A stretch of 64,000 nt of DNA, from assembly GCA_900469345.1 (NCBI GenBank), contig UBWZ01000016.1:184600-248599 (forward strand). Direction: 5' to 3'. This document shows, one piece after another, positions 8,817 to 18,463 of the stretch. Position 1 is the first letter of the stretch; every line of letters begins with the position of its first letter. A program made the translations under genes and the position numbers. The notes below the pieces were generated by a model. It was not told where the DNA came from. It saw only the letters and a list, made by a program, of their open reading frames with translations, and ran no database searches. Source of the DNA: Hyphomicrobiales bacterium (GTDB taxonomy: Bacteria > Pseudomonadota > Alphaproteobacteria > Rhizobiales > Rhizobiaceae).

Positions 8817-10817
8817 TCACATGTGGTCGCGCGGAATGGCCTTGTCGAAGCTCTTTTCGAACAGCTGACGCTCGCCGTCATAGGCGATCACTCTGGCTTT
8901 GATCAGCCAGTCGGTCGCAGTGCACGCGATGCTGGCGGTGGACACGGTCCGGACCGACCAGCGCTCCCGCTGCATGTCGCAGGTCCAGGCAATGGTGCCG
9001 GTCATGGACAGCGGATCGTCCGGCTTGATCGACCAGGTTTCTTCGCGCCGCTGCCGCGTCGCAAGTCCAGTGCCGGGATGCGATGAGAGGCCGGTGTCCT
9101 CGACGACCTGATAGTGGGTGGTATTGGCGGCTAGATCGCGCGTGACGCTGCGGCGGGTCTCCGAGGGCGCCAGTTCGGTGTACGTCGGCAGCGGGTCCGG
9201 ATTGTCGGGCTGCTTCATCTCGAACCGCTCATGGTCTCCCAGCAACGGCAGAGCAAGGCCCAGCGAGGCGATGTCGATCGTCACGCCCGGATCGACCGGC
9301 GGCGGCAGGACCAACGGCCAATAGGCGGTCGAGAGGGACAGGCGAATGCGATGTCCTTTCGCGAACCGGTAGCCGCAGGCATCCAGTTCCAGCCGGACGG
9401 TCACCGGTTCTCCGGGCACCAGCGGCCGGGGGTCGGCGTTGCCATCGCGATGCGCGAGGTTGATGACGCCGAAGGAGACCCGGGTTGCCGAGCCATCCGG
9501 GTGGACGTCGACGATACGGGCGCAGAGATTGGCAAGGTCCGCATCCGCGCGAAGGGTGAGGGTCAGCTCAGGGCGGCCGAGATAGCTCTTCGCCTCCTCA
9601 AGCGGCGGGGTCTGGAAGGTCAGCGAACCGGCATCGTCCAGGCGCTGATCGCCGGCCAGTTCCGCGTCAGGCTTCAGCGTAAACCACTCTCCGGCGCTGG
9701 TGCCCGTGTCGAGCGGCGACTTGAGGTAGATTTCATGCGACGGCGCGTGCGGGGTCGGCATGCCGACCAGCAGGGTGCCGAACGGATCGACGTAGAAGCT
9801 TTCGCTTTGGGGAGTGGTCCATTGCGGCTTGGAGACCCAGAAGCCCGGATCGGTATCCCGGCGCGCCGCGGGCTTCGGGCCATCGAGGATAAAGGCGCGC
9901 ACCTGCGGCAGAGCCTCGATGCCGTTCTCCTCGTCGCGCAGCCAGTGGTTCCAGAAGGCGATGGCTTCGCCGAGGAAGTCCGCGCGCGGCTTCGGCCAGG
10001 CGAAATGGGGATATTTGTGCACCCAGGGGCCGATCAGCGCCTTGGCCTTTTCGCCCAGGCCTTCGGCGGCCAGCAACGGCGTGTTGCGATAGCCGTCGGC
10101 CCAGCCGGCGATGACGAGTGCTGGAACCTCGACGGCTTCGAAATCCTCGCAGATGGAGCCGTGTTTCCAGAAGGCATCGCGGCGCTGGTGTGAGAGCCAC
10201 TCTTCCATGAAGAAGGGCTCGTTTTCCAGCCGCTCCATCCACATGTCAATCCAGCGATCGCCGACGAGCTCCGGATCCGGCGCCCGCGACTGGTAGGCGA
10301 GCATGGTGGCAGCCCAGGAGAGCTGCGCCGAGAGGTGGCAGCCGTTCTTGTAATGGATGTCGTCGTTATAGCGGTCGGTGGTGGAGGCGATGGAGATCAC
10401 GGCCTTCAGCGCCGGCGGGCGAAGAGCTGCGACCTGCAGCGCATTGAACCCACCCCAAGAAATGCCCATCATGCCGACCTTGCCATTCGACCAGGGCTGC
10501 TTTGCAATCCAGGCGATCAGCTCGCAGGCATTGGCGAGTTCGAGCTCGGTGTATTCGCCGTCGATGACGCCGTCGGATTCGCCCGAGCCGCGGATATCGA
10601 CGCGAACGCCGGCGATGCCGGCCGCGGCAAAGGAAGGGTAGGTGGACTCGTCACGCGGGCTCGTTCCGTCGCGTTTGCGATAGGGCAGGAACTCGAACAC
10701 CGCGGGCACCGGATCGGCCTCGGCGCCTTCCGGCATCCAGATGCGGGCGGCAAGGCGGGTTCCGTCCTCCAGCCTGATCCACTGATTTTCGATGAGGGTG
10801 AAGGCGCGATCAGTCAT
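8817..10817 (-). CDS. CocE/NonD family hydrolase (X-Pro dipeptidyl-peptidase fold)
   Basis: A 666-residue serine hydrolase with an N-terminal alpha/beta-hydrolase domain (nucleophile S120 in MGISWGG), a helical cap and a C-terminal beta-sandwich, as in cocaine esterase, alpha-amino-acid ester hydrolases and PepX. No signal peptide is seen, so it acts in the cytoplasm. It follows the fused ATPase gene of a peptide-type importer by 23 bases and is the likely last gene of that operon, implying hydrolysis of the imported peptide, ester or amide. The ATG at 10817 is preferred over a TTG at 10844 because the latter overlaps the upstream stop and lacks a better ribosome site. Confidence 0.88.
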   Translation of the reverse strand: MTDRAFTLIENQWIRLEDGTRLAARIWMPEGAEADPVPAVFEFLPYRKRDGTSPRDESTYPSFAAAGIAGVRVDIRGSGESDGVIDGEYTELELANACELIAWIAKQPWSNGKVGMMGISWGGFNALQVAALRPPALKAVISIASTTDRYNDDIHYKNGCHLSAQLSWAATMLAYQSRAPDPELVGDRWIDMWMERLENEPFFMEEWLSHQRRDAFWKHGSICEDFEAVEVPALVIAGWADGYRNTPLLAAEGLGEKAKALIGPWVHKYPHFAWPKPRADFLGEAIAFWNHWLRDEENGIEALPQVRAFILDGPKPAARRDTDPGFWVSKPQWTTPQSESFYVDPFGTLLVGMPTPHAPSHEIYLKSPLDTGTSAGEWFTLKPDAELAGDQRLDDAGSLTFQTPPLEEAKSYLGRPELTLTLRADADLANLCARIVDVHPDGSATRVSFGVINLAHRDGNADPRPLVPGEPVTVRLELDACGYRFAKGHRIRLSLSTAYWPLVLPPPVDPGVTIDIASLGLALPLLGDHERFEMKQPDNPDPLPTYTELAPSETRRSVTRDLAANTTHYQVVEDTGLSSHPGTGLATRQRREETWSIKPDDPLSMTGTIAWTCDMQRERWSVRTVSTASIACTATDWLIKARVIAYDGERQLFEKSFDKAIPRDHM

Positions 10818-10840
10818 GGCATGCACTTTCGCTATAGATT

Positions 10841-12484
10841 TCAATTCCCCGCACTTTCCATCCGGCGGGTGGCAAGTACCTGCTCCAGCCAGCCCAGTTT
10901 CATTTCGGGAACGGATTTGAGCAGCAGGTCCGTGTAGTCGTCGAAGGGCGGCGACAGCGCCTGAGACTTCGGCCCGAAGCGGACGAGCCGACCGCGATGC
11001 ATCACGGCAACGGAATCAGCGATAGCGCGGACGATCGCGATATCGTGGGTGATGAAGACATAGGAAAGCTGCTGGTCTTCCTGCAGCTTGGCCAGCAGCT
11101 TCAGGATACCTTCCGCCACCAGCGGATCGAGGGCCGAGGTCGGTTCGTCACACAGGATCAGCTCCGGTCGCGCCGCGAGGGCCCGGGCGATTGCGACGCG
11201 CTGCTTCTGGCCACCAGACAGCTCCGCCGGGTATCGGTCGATGAAGCCTGTCCCCATCTCGATCTGTTCGAGCAGCTCCTTGACCTTTGCCGTCTTGGCC
11301 GCCCCGCGAAGGCCGTCATAAAAGGTCAATGGCCGGCCGATGATGTCGCGCACCGTCTGGCGCGGGTTCATGGCGGTATCGGCCATCTGGTAGATCAGCT
11401 GGATGCGGCGCAGCTCATCGCGGCTGCGCCTCTTCAGCGAGGGCGTCAGCGGTTTCCCGTCGAAGGAGATGTGTCCGTCGCTCGGCGGCAGAAGTCCGGT
11501 GATGACGCGGGCAAGCGTGGATTTGCCCGAGCCGGATTCGCCCACGATCGCCAGCGTCTGCCCCCGGCACAGGTGCAGCGACACATCATGCAGCACCTTG
11601 AAGCCGTTGGAATACTGGGCACTGACATGGTCGACCGAGAGCAGCGGGCGGCTCTGGTCTGCCGCCTCGTGGCGGATCGCCTGGCGGACATTGACGAGAG
11701 CCTGGGTATAGTCCTGCCTCGGCGCCTCGATGATCTGCTGCACCGGGCCGTATTCGACGGTCTTGCCGTAGCGCAGCACCATGATGTCGTCCGAAATCTG
11801 GGCGACGACCGCAAGATCGTGGGTGATGTAAAGTGCCGCCGTCCGGGTTTCCTCGATCGCGTGCTTGATGGCCGCCAGCACGTCGATCTGGGTCGTCACG
11901 TCGAGCGCCGTGGTCGGTTCGTCGAAGACGATAAGCTCCGGATTGGGGCAGAGCGCCATGGCGGTCATGGCGCGCTGCAACTGGCCGCCCGAGACCTGGT
12001 GCGGGAACCGGTTGCCAAAGGTTTCCGGGTTCGGCAGTCCGAGCACCCGAAACAGGTATAGGGCGCGCTTGCGCGCCTCGTCCCGGCTCATCAGTCCATG
12101 CTTGACGGAAGCCTCGATCACCTGGTCGCCAAGCTTGTGGGCCGGGTTGAAGGCCGCCGCAGCCGACTGCGCGACATAACAGACCCGCGCACCGCGGACT
12201 TTGCGGATGCCGCCCTTGCCGAGCGCGAGGATGTCGGTGCCGTTGAGCTTGACCTCGCCACCCGTGATCTCGGCGCCGCCACGGCCATAGGCAAGCGCGG
12301 CGAGCCCGATGGTCGATTTGCCGGCGCCGGATTCACCAATCAGGCCGAGCACCTTGCCCTTTGCGAGATCGAAGGACACGCCATCGACGATGGTGATCCG
12401 TTTGGGCGGCTCGCCGGGCGGGTAGCTGGTCGCTTCGATCTTCAGATTGCGCACGGACAAAAGGGCGGTTGAAAGCTCAGGCAT
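10841..12484 (-). CDS. Fused double ABC ATPase of a peptide/nickel-type importer
   Basis: A 547-residue fusion of two OppD/OppF-like ATPases. The first half has Walker A GESGAGKS, signature VSGGQLQR and Walker B LIVFDEPTTALD; the second has GESGSGKS, LSGGQKQR and LILCDEPTSALD. Such fusions (as in GsiA or YejF) energise import of oligopeptides, glutathione-like compounds or opines with the two adjacent permeases. Its start overlaps the end of the upstream permease gene by eight bases. Confidence 0.92.
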   Translation of the reverse strand: MPELSTALLSVRNLKIEATSYPPGEPPKRITIVDGVSFDLAKGKVLGLIGESGAGKSTIGLAALAYGRGGAEITGGEVKLNGTDILALGKGGIRKVRGARVCYVAQSAAAAFNPAHKLGDQVIEASVKHGLMSRDEARKRALYLFRVLGLPNPETFGNRFPHQVSGGQLQRAMTAMALCPNPELIVFDEPTTALDVTTQIDVLAAIKHAIEETRTAALYITHDLAVVAQISDDIMVLRYGKTVEYGPVQQIIEAPRQDYTQALVNVRQAIRHEAADQSRPLLSVDHVSAQYSNGFKVLHDVSLHLCRGQTLAIVGESGSGKSTLARVITGLLPPSDGHISFDGKPLTPSLKRRSRDELRRIQLIYQMADTAMNPRQTVRDIIGRPLTFYDGLRGAAKTAKVKELLEQIEMGTGFIDRYPAELSGGQKQRVAIARALAARPELILCDEPTSALDPLVAEGILKLLAKLQEDQQLSYVFITHDIAIVRAIADSVAVMHRGRLVRFGPKSQALSPPFDDYTDLLLKSVPEMKLGWLEQVLATRRMESAGN

Positions 12485-13304
12485 CGCCGCGCCCTCCCTT
12501 GAGGCTGGAGGTTCGCTTCAGCAGCCAGTCGACCACAAGGTTGACGCAGATGCAGAGCGCGGCAATCGCACTACCCGGGACAAGGGCGGCCGCGATCCCG
12601 AAGATGATGCCGTCCTTGTTGTCCTTGACCATGCCGCCCCAATCTGCCGTCGGCGGCTGGATGCCAAGGCCGAGGAAAGACAGGGTGGACAGGAAGAGGA
12701 TGGCAAAGGCGAACCGGAGGCCGAATTCGGCAAGCAGCGGCGAGAGGGTGTTGGGCAGGATTTCGCGAAAGATGATCCAGGTCGTGCCTTCGCCGCGAAG
12801 CCGTGCCGCCTCGACGAATTCCATCACCGCGACATCGAGCGCCACGGCCCGCCCGAGGCGATAAACGCGCGTGGAATCCAGCACCGCCATGACGAGGATG
12901 AGGATCAGGATATGCTGCGGAAGAACGGCCAGCACGACGAGCGCGAAGATCAGCGTCGGGATCGACATCATCAGGTCGTTGAAGCGGGAGAAGACGGTGT
13001 CGATCAGGCCGCCCGAGACGGCCGCGATGAAGCTCAGCACGATGCCGAGCGAAAAGGAGACCAGGGTGGCGGCGAACGCCACGAACAGCGTGGTGCGGGC
13101 GCCGAAGATCAGCCGCGAGAGAATGTCGCGGCCAAGATTGTCGAGGCCGAAGAAGAACTGGGCGTCGGCCTCCTGCCAGACGCCGCCGACAACTTCCGTT
13201 TCGCCAAAGGGGGCGACCCACGGCGCGAAGAGGGCGCAGAAGATGGCGAGAAGGATGCCGAAGATGCCGACCCAGGCGGTGATAGGGATCTCTCTCAGCC
13301 TCAT
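12477..13304 (-). CDS. Peptide-type ABC transporter permease (DppC-like)
   Basis: A 275-residue inner-membrane permease with an N-terminal span, the periplasmic motif FFFGLDNLGRDILSRL typical of DppC/OppC proteins, about five further spans and the EAA loop FVEAARLRGEGTTWIIFREI. It pairs with the DppB-like permease encoded upstream; their genes overlap by four bases (ATGA). Confidence 0.92.
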   Translation of the reverse strand: MRLREIPITAWVGIFGILLAIFCALFAPWVAPFGETEVVGGVWQEADAQFFFGLDNLGRDILSRLIFGARTTLFVAFAATLVSFSLGIVLSFIAAVSGGLIDTVFSRFNDLMMSIPTLIFALVVLAVLPQHILILILVMAVLDSTRVYRLGRAVALDVAVMEFVEAARLRGEGTTWIIFREILPNTLSPLLAEFGLRFAFAILFLSTLSFLGLGIQPPTADWGGMVKDNKDGIIFGIAAALVPGSAIAALCICVNLVVDWLLKRTSSLKGGRGDA

Positions 13305-14323
13305 CTCGGATGCCTCAGGCGCGGGTTGGCAACGATGGCGAGAATGTCCGCCAGCATGTTGAGGAGGATGTAGACGGCTGCGAAGATCAGTCCACAGGCC
13401 TGTACGACCGGCATGTCGCGGACGGTCACGGCATCGACCATGTACTGGCCCATGCCCGGGTAGACGAAGACCACTTCGACGACCACGACGCCCACCACGA
13501 GGTAGGCGAGGTTGAGAGCCACGACGTTGATGATGGGTGCAAGCGCGTTGGGGGCGGCGTGCTTGACGATGGAGCGCGCCGCGGAGAGGCCCTTGAGTTC
13601 TGCCGTTTCCATATAGGCGGACGACATCACGGAAAGAATGGCGGCTCGGGTCATGCGCATCATATGGGCGAGCACGACGAGAACGAGGGTTGCCGTCGGC
13701 AGTGCGATGGTCTGGAGGCGCTCCAGAAAGCCCATGCCTTCATAGACCGTCGCCGGGAAGGTGGCGATGCCGAAGTTGACCGCGAAATAGAGGATCAGCA
13801 GGTAACCGATAAAGAATTCCGGAAGCGAGATCGCCGCAAGTGACAGGACGTTGATGATCTTGTCGGGCATCCGGTTGCGGAAGTGGACGGACAACATGCC
13901 GAGCCCGACCGCCAGCGGCACGGCGATGAGTGCGGCAAAACCGGCGAGGAAGAGCGAATTGCCGAGCCGCCTGCCGACCTGTTCCGACACGGAGTTGCGG
14001 CTCGCCCACGAGGTGCCGAAATCGCCCTGCAGGGCGCCGCCGAGCCAGGACACGTAGCGGGTGACGAGCGGGCGATCGAGCCCGAGTTCGCTGCGGATAT
14101 TGGCAACCGCCTGGGGCGTGGCCGACTGACCCAGATAGGTGGTCGCGAAGTCTCCCGGCAGCGCTTCGACGCCGCCGAAGATCAGCACGGAGACGGCAAA
14201 CAGCAGAAGGATCGACAGCAGGAGACGCTCGACGATCAGCGACAGAAGCGGAAAACGCGCCTTCCACCGGAGGCCGGGCGGCCTTTCAGCCTCCGCAGGC
14301 TTGGTCTCTATGGGATTGGACAT
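13301..14323 (-). CDS. Peptide-type ABC transporter permease (DppB-like)
   Basis: A 340-residue permease with the DppB/OppB hallmarks: an early span, the region PGDFATTYLGQSATPQAVAN followed by ELGLDRPLVTRYVSWL, a GDFGTSW motif, and the EAA loop METAELKGLSAARSIVKHA. The start at MSNPIETK (14323) is preferred over an upstream in-frame ATG at 14389 because that extension looks unlike the family N-terminus. It lies 84 bases after the binding-protein gene. Confidence 0.9.
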   Translation of the reverse strand: MSNPIETKPAEAERPPGLRWKARFPLLSLIVERLLLSILLLFAVSVLIFGGVEALPGDFATTYLGQSATPQAVANIRSELGLDRPLVTRYVSWLGGALQGDFGTSWASRNSVSEQVGRRLGNSLFLAGFAALIAVPLAVGLGMLSVHFRNRMPDKIINVLSLAAISLPEFFIGYLLILYFAVNFGIATFPATVYEGMGFLERLQTIALPTATLVLVVLAHMMRMTRAAILSVMSSAYMETAELKGLSAARSIVKHAAPNALAPIINVVALNLAYLVVGVVVVEVVFVYPGMGQYMVDAVTVRDMPVVQACGLIFAAVYILLNMLADILAIVANPRLRHPR

Positions 14324-14407
14324 GGGCACATGATCCACCTGTCTGAACGGAGAGACGGACCGCGAAGAGAACTTCGCGGCCCAGTTCATCGGGAGCTAGG
14401 CTCCGGT

Positions 14408-15997
14408 TCAGGCGTCCAGCCAGACGCGGGTGGCCACGTAGCCGTTCGACATGTCGTTGCCGATGTCGCTGACATAACCCTTCAGCTTCTTCGTGCCGGC
14501 ATTCACGAAGTCGTTGAACATGGGCAGGATGGTGCCGCCTTCGTCGCGGACCAGCATGGCCATTTCGCGGTACATGTCCTTGCGCTTCTTCTCGTCGAGT
14601 TCGGCGCGCGCCGAGATCAGAAGCTTGTCGAACTTTTCGTTCTTGAACTTCGTGTCGTTCCAGTCGGCGCTCGAGAGATAGGCGCCGGAGTAGAACTGGT
14701 CCTGGGTCGCGCGGCTGCCCCAATAGGAAGCGCAGAAGGGTTGCACGTTCCAGACGTTAGACCAGTAGCCGTCACCGGGCTCTCGCTTGATCTCGATCTC
14801 GATGCCGGCCTTCTTGGCGCTCTGCTGGAAGAGCACGGATGCGTCGACGGCGCCGGGGAAGGCGACTTCGGAGGTGCGCAGCAGAACCGAGCCGCTGTGA
14901 CCGGATTTCTTGTAGTGGAACTTTGCCTTTTCCGGATCGTAGGCGCGCTGCTCGATCCCTTCCGGGAAAAGGGCATACGTGTCGTTGACCGGGAAGTCGT
15001 TGCCCACCTTGCCGTAGCCGCCGAGGATGCGCTTTACCATCTCCTCGCGGTCGATAGCATATTTCAGGGCCATGCGCAGGTCGTTGTTGTCGAACGGCGC
15101 CTTGTCGCAGTGCATGATGAAGACGTAGTGGCCGCCGCCTGCGGTGGTCAGCAACTCGACGTTCGGCGCCTTCTTCAAAAGCGGTACGGTCTTCGGGTCG
15201 ACGCGGTTGATAAAGTGCACCTGTCCCGAGGAGAGGGCGGCAATACGTGCAGTGGCGTCGTTCATTGTCACGATTTCGACCGTGTCCACGAAGCCGCGGT
15301 CGGAGCGCCAGTCGCTCGTATTCTTCTCGAAGGTCATGCGAACGCCGGGTTCGAAGCTCTTCACCTTGTAGGCGCCGGTACCGATGCCCGCCGTCGGCTT
15401 GTCGACGCCGCCGCCCGGCTGGATGACGAGGTGGTAGTCGGTAAAGATCGCCGGCAGGTCGGCATTACCGGAATCGAGCGTCACGACGAGATCGCCGCCC
15501 TTGTTCTCGATGCCGGTGATGGATTTCAGGACGCCGGCCGCGCCGGACTCGGTCTTGCTGTCGCTATGGCGCTTCAGGGTTGCGACCACGTCGTCGGTGG
15601 TCATGTCCTTGCCGTCGTGGAACTTCACGCCCTTGCGGATTTTGAAAGTCCAGATCTTGGCGTCAGGCGAGGGGGCCCAGGATTCCGCCAGGGCTGGGAC
15701 AGGGGCGCGGGTCTGCGGATGGGTCTCCACGAGCGTGTCGCCCCAGGTGCGGACGGCCGCGAACATGACCTGCGAGGTTGCCTTAGCCGGATCGATGGAG
15801 TCGGTGGCCGCGCCACCCTCGAGGCCGAGCTTCAGCGCTCCGCCCTTCTTGGGCGCCTGTGCGGCGGCGCTGGTGGCGAAAAGCTCGCCCGCGGCGGAGA
15901 TGGTCAGGCCTGCGGCCACGGCACGCCCCATGAACTCGCGGCGGTTCATGCCACCTGCGGTCACCTTGCCTGCCAGATATTTCGTGAAATCACTCAT
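14408..15997 (-). CDS. Peptide-type ABC solute-binding protein, Tat-exported
   Basis: A 529-residue family 5 periplasmic binding protein. The N-terminus carries a twin-arginine signal (NRREFMGRAVAAGLTISAAG) followed by an Ala-rich cleavage region (FATSAAAQA), so it is probably folded before export. The body has the family motifs LAESWAPSPDAKIWTFKIRK, GVKFHDG and RMALKYAIDREEMV. It heads a leftward operon of two permeases, a fused ATPase and a CocE-type hydrolase. Family 5 proteins bind oligopeptides, opines, nickel chelates or sugars; this sequence alone does not identify the ligand. Confidence 0.92.
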   Translation of the reverse strand: MSDFTKYLAGKVTAGGMNRREFMGRAVAAGLTISAAGELFATSAAAQAPKKGGALKLGLEGGAATDSIDPAKATSQVMFAAVRTWGDTLVETHPQTRAPVPALAESWAPSPDAKIWTFKIRKGVKFHDGKDMTTDDVVATLKRHSDSKTESGAAGVLKSITGIENKGGDLVVTLDSGNADLPAIFTDYHLVIQPGGGVDKPTAGIGTGAYKVKSFEPGVRMTFEKNTSDWRSDRGFVDTVEIVTMNDATARIAALSSGQVHFINRVDPKTVPLLKKAPNVELLTTAGGGHYVFIMHCDKAPFDNNDLRMALKYAIDREEMVKRILGGYGKVGNDFPVNDTYALFPEGIEQRAYDPEKAKFHYKKSGHSGSVLLRTSEVAFPGAVDASVLFQQSAKKAGIEIEIKREPGDGYWSNVWNVQPFCASYWGSRATQDQFYSGAYLSSADWNDTKFKNEKFDKLLISARAELDEKKRKDMYREMAMLVRDEGGTILPMFNDFVNAGTKKLKGYVSDIGNDMSNGYVATRVWLDA

Positions 15998-16320
15998 GCC
16001 CCTGTTCCCTTATCGTTGGATGTCGATTGCGTTATAGAGCGAGCCGGGCGGTTTCCTCTTCCGCGTATCCGTCGCCCGCCTGCCATGCGGGAATGCCCCG
16101 GTTGCTGCCGGCTCTCCATCCTTTCGAGGCGCTATTGGGCCGTTCGCCTTGTGGCGTTTTCTGATGAACCGGCCGTCCCGTGATATCTTTCAAGGATTAA
16201 GGGGTGGATCGTCAACCTGCGCTGCATTCTAAGCGACATAAAGTGATACTGATGCGACGGTTTCCGAATGATGTTCGAGGCTGCCAATCCGGCGCCTGTC
16301 GGGATGGCGTCGCCGGGCCC
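15998..16320. other. 323-bp intergenic region
   Basis: This gap lies between the leftward cobB stop and the start of the leftward peptide-transporter operon, so it should hold that operon's promoter and possibly the end of the cobA-cobB transcript. I see no convincing gene, strong terminator or conserved RNA in it. Confidence 0.4.
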
Positions 16321-17634
16321 TCAATCGCGCGCGATCGCATGGAAAAAGCTGCCGCTGACAAGGCCCCGGCGCCCCCCTGAGGGGCCGATTTCGCGGCCTG
16401 CGCCGTCTGCAATCATGGCCAGCGGTTCATCCGTTCCGGGCGACGTGACGCTTGCGTAATGGAACTCATGGCCGCGCAACATGTCGCCCGCCTTGCCCAA
16501 TCCGCAGTGCGCCTTGAGGGTCACGCGGCGGTAACCGAGGTTCATCTTGCGCTTGGCAAAACTCGTCCCGTGCGAGAGGAGGCCGGTCATGGCGTGGGTC
16601 ACGCCATCCGCATCCTCCAGGTTCTCGCCCAGCACCATGTAGCCACCGCACTCGCCATGCACCGGCTTGTTGCGTGCAAATGCGGCCAGCCCCGTCTTGA
16701 AGGTTCCGGCGGACGCAAGGGTGCCGGCGTAGAGTTCGGGATAGCCTCCCTGCAGCCAACAGGTGTCGCAGTCGGCGGGAGGCGCTTCGTCGGCAAGCGG
16801 AGAAAATGCAACGAGCTCGGCACCCATGGTGCGCCATTGCTGCTTGATGTGCGGATAGAGGAAGGTGAAGGCGGCGTCTTCCGCAAGCGCGATCCGCTGG
16901 CCGGGCGGCGCCAGCGCCTTGTCCAGCGAGCCGGTCGGCATGTGGAAGGTTCCGGCGGCGGCATAGATGGCGTCGAGGTCGAGCGAGCGCTCCATGGTAT
17001 CCGCCAGACGGTCGATATGGGCGTCCGTCTCCGGAAGCTCGCTTGCCTGCACCAGACCGAGATGGCGTTCCGGCAGGCTGAGTGTCGGATCGCGCAATAC
17101 CGTTCCGACGACCGGCAATCCGATCGCCTCGATGGCTTCTCCGGAGAGCTTACGGTGCCGCTCGCTGCCGGCGCGGTTGAGAATGCAGGCCGCGATCCGC
17201 ACGTCCCGGTCGTAGTGCACGAAGCCGCAGGCGACCGCTGCCGCCGTCTGGCTTTGTCCGGAGACATCCAGCACCAGCAAAACCGGCAGGCCGAGAAGGC
17301 GGGCAAGGTCCGAGGCCGCCCCGGAACGGCCAGGTTCGCCGGGAATGCCGTCGAAGAGGCCCATCGCGCTTTCGATCAGTACCAGGTCGGCATCGGCCGC
17401 CTGCTCCATCGCCAAATGTCGCAAAAGGTCGGGTGCCATGGCCCAGCTGTCGAGATTGAGGCCGGGCAGCCGCGTGGCCGCCTCGTGGAAGCCGGGATCG
17501 ATGTAGTCCGGTCCGGTCTTGATACCGCGTACCCTGATGCCGCGACGCTGAAAGGCCCTGAGCAGGCCGATCGTCACGCTCGTCTTGCCGGACCCGGAGC
17601 GCGGAGCACCGATGATGAGCGCGCGGGCGGTCAT
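16321..17634 (-). CDS. cobB: Cobyrinic acid a,c-diamide synthase
   Basis: A 437-residue glutamine amidotransferase that converts hydrogenobyrinic (or cobyrinic) acid to its a,c-diamide with ATP and glutamine. The N-terminal synthetase domain starts with the P-loop GAPRSGSGKTSV; the C-terminal class I amidotransferase domain has the nucleophile Cys in HGECGGYMVLGE and a terminal His in GHEFHYAS and FFHAIA. The ATG at 17634 overlaps the cobA stop (ATGA). In the aerobic pathway this step precedes cobalt insertion by CobN-CobS-CobT; only cobN is in this window. Confidence 0.95.
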   Translation of the reverse strand: MTARALIIGAPRSGSGKTSVTIGLLRAFQRRGIRVRGIKTGPDYIDPGFHEAATRLPGLNLDSWAMAPDLLRHLAMEQAADADLVLIESAMGLFDGIPGEPGRSGAASDLARLLGLPVLLVLDVSGQSQTAAAVACGFVHYDRDVRIAACILNRAGSERHRKLSGEAIEAIGLPVVGTVLRDPTLSLPERHLGLVQASELPETDAHIDRLADTMERSLDLDAIYAAAGTFHMPTGSLDKALAPPGQRIALAEDAAFTFLYPHIKQQWRTMGAELVAFSPLADEAPPADCDTCWLQGGYPELYAGTLASAGTFKTGLAAFARNKPVHGECGGYMVLGENLEDADGVTHAMTGLLSHGTSFAKRKMNLGYRRVTLKAHCGLGKAGDMLRGHEFHYASVTSPGTDEPLAMIADGAGREIGPSGGRRGLVSGSFFHAIARD

Positions 17635-18416
17635 GTGGTTTTTCCCGACAGGACTGTCTGCATGGAGACAATCCGCCCGATCACCACGAGGGCCGGTGCG
17701 GCAAAATCCTGACGCTTCACCTCGGCCTCGACCGTCGCAAGCGTGGCGGTCAGCGACCGCTCCTGAGGGGTGCTGGCGGCCATCAGGACTGCGACCGGGG
17801 TGTCGGCTGAAAGCCCGCCCTCGATCAGCAGGCTCGTGATCGTCCCGATCGTGCTCATGCCCATATAGACCACGATCGGTTCGCCGGTTCTTGCCAGCGC
17901 CTTCCAGTCGAGGTCGTCCGGGGTGCCGGCGGCATGGCCGGTGGCAAAGGTGATGGAGCGGCTCAAGCCCCGCATGGTGGCCGGAATGTTTGCCGCAGCC
18001 AGGGCGGCCAGCGCCGAGGTCATTCCCGGCAGGGCTCGAAAGCAAATGCCGGCCTCGACCAGCGCCTCCGCCTCCTCGCCACCGCGGCCGAAGATGAACG
18101 GGTCGCCGCCCTTGAGCCTCAGCACGCGCTTGCCGGCTCTTGCCAGCTCGATGAGTTTGGCCGTGATATCCTGCTGCGCCACGGAGGGCCGGCCGCCCCG
18201 CTTGCCGACAAAGACCAAATTATCGGTTGAGGCGAGAGAGAGTACCGCGTCGGAAACCAGGGCGTCGTGGACAATAACGTCTGCGGTCGCCAGTGCTTGG
18301 ACGACTTCCAGCGTAAGATAACGGGGATGGCCGGGGCCGGCGCCCGCCAGCCAGACATGCCCCGGCTCGAAGACGGATGCGTCGACCAGGGACTGGAGAG
18401 TATCGCTCAGATGCAT
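17631..18416 (-). CDS. cobA: Uroporphyrinogen-III C-methyltransferase
   Basis: A 261-residue SAM-dependent methyltransferase that makes precorrin-2, the entry step into cobalamin and siroheme. The SUMT signatures are present: VWLAGAGPGHPRYLTL, VGKRGGRPSVAQ, RVLRLKGGDPFIFGRGGEE and the MSTIG SAM-site region. There is no CysG-type dehydrogenase/chelatase domain. The ATG at 18416 is favoured; a TTG two codons earlier is possible. It is divergent from cbiD with about 47 bases between starts, and its stop overlaps cobB. Confidence 0.95.
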   Translation of the reverse strand: MHLSDTLQSLVDASVFEPGHVWLAGAGPGHPRYLTLEVVQALATADVIVHDALVSDAVLSLASTDNLVFVGKRGGRPSVAQQDITAKLIELARAGKRVLRLKGGDPFIFGRGGEEAEALVEAGICFRALPGMTSALAALAAANIPATMRGLSRSITFATGHAAGTPDDLDWKALARTGEPIVVYMGMSTIGTITSLLIEGGLSADTPVAVLMAASTPQERSLTATLATVEAEVKRQDFAAPALVVIGRIVSMQTVLSGKTT

Positions 18417-18463
18417 ATGCAAACCTTTTGCCGGCCGTGGCCTGCCGGGCTATAGAGACGGCC

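Noticed and set aside
13883..16183. Open plus-strand frame of more than 750 codons opposite the peptide-transporter genes
   Set aside because: It is antisense to clear binding-protein and permease genes. Long antisense frames are expected at this GC content, and its translation has no recognisable domain.
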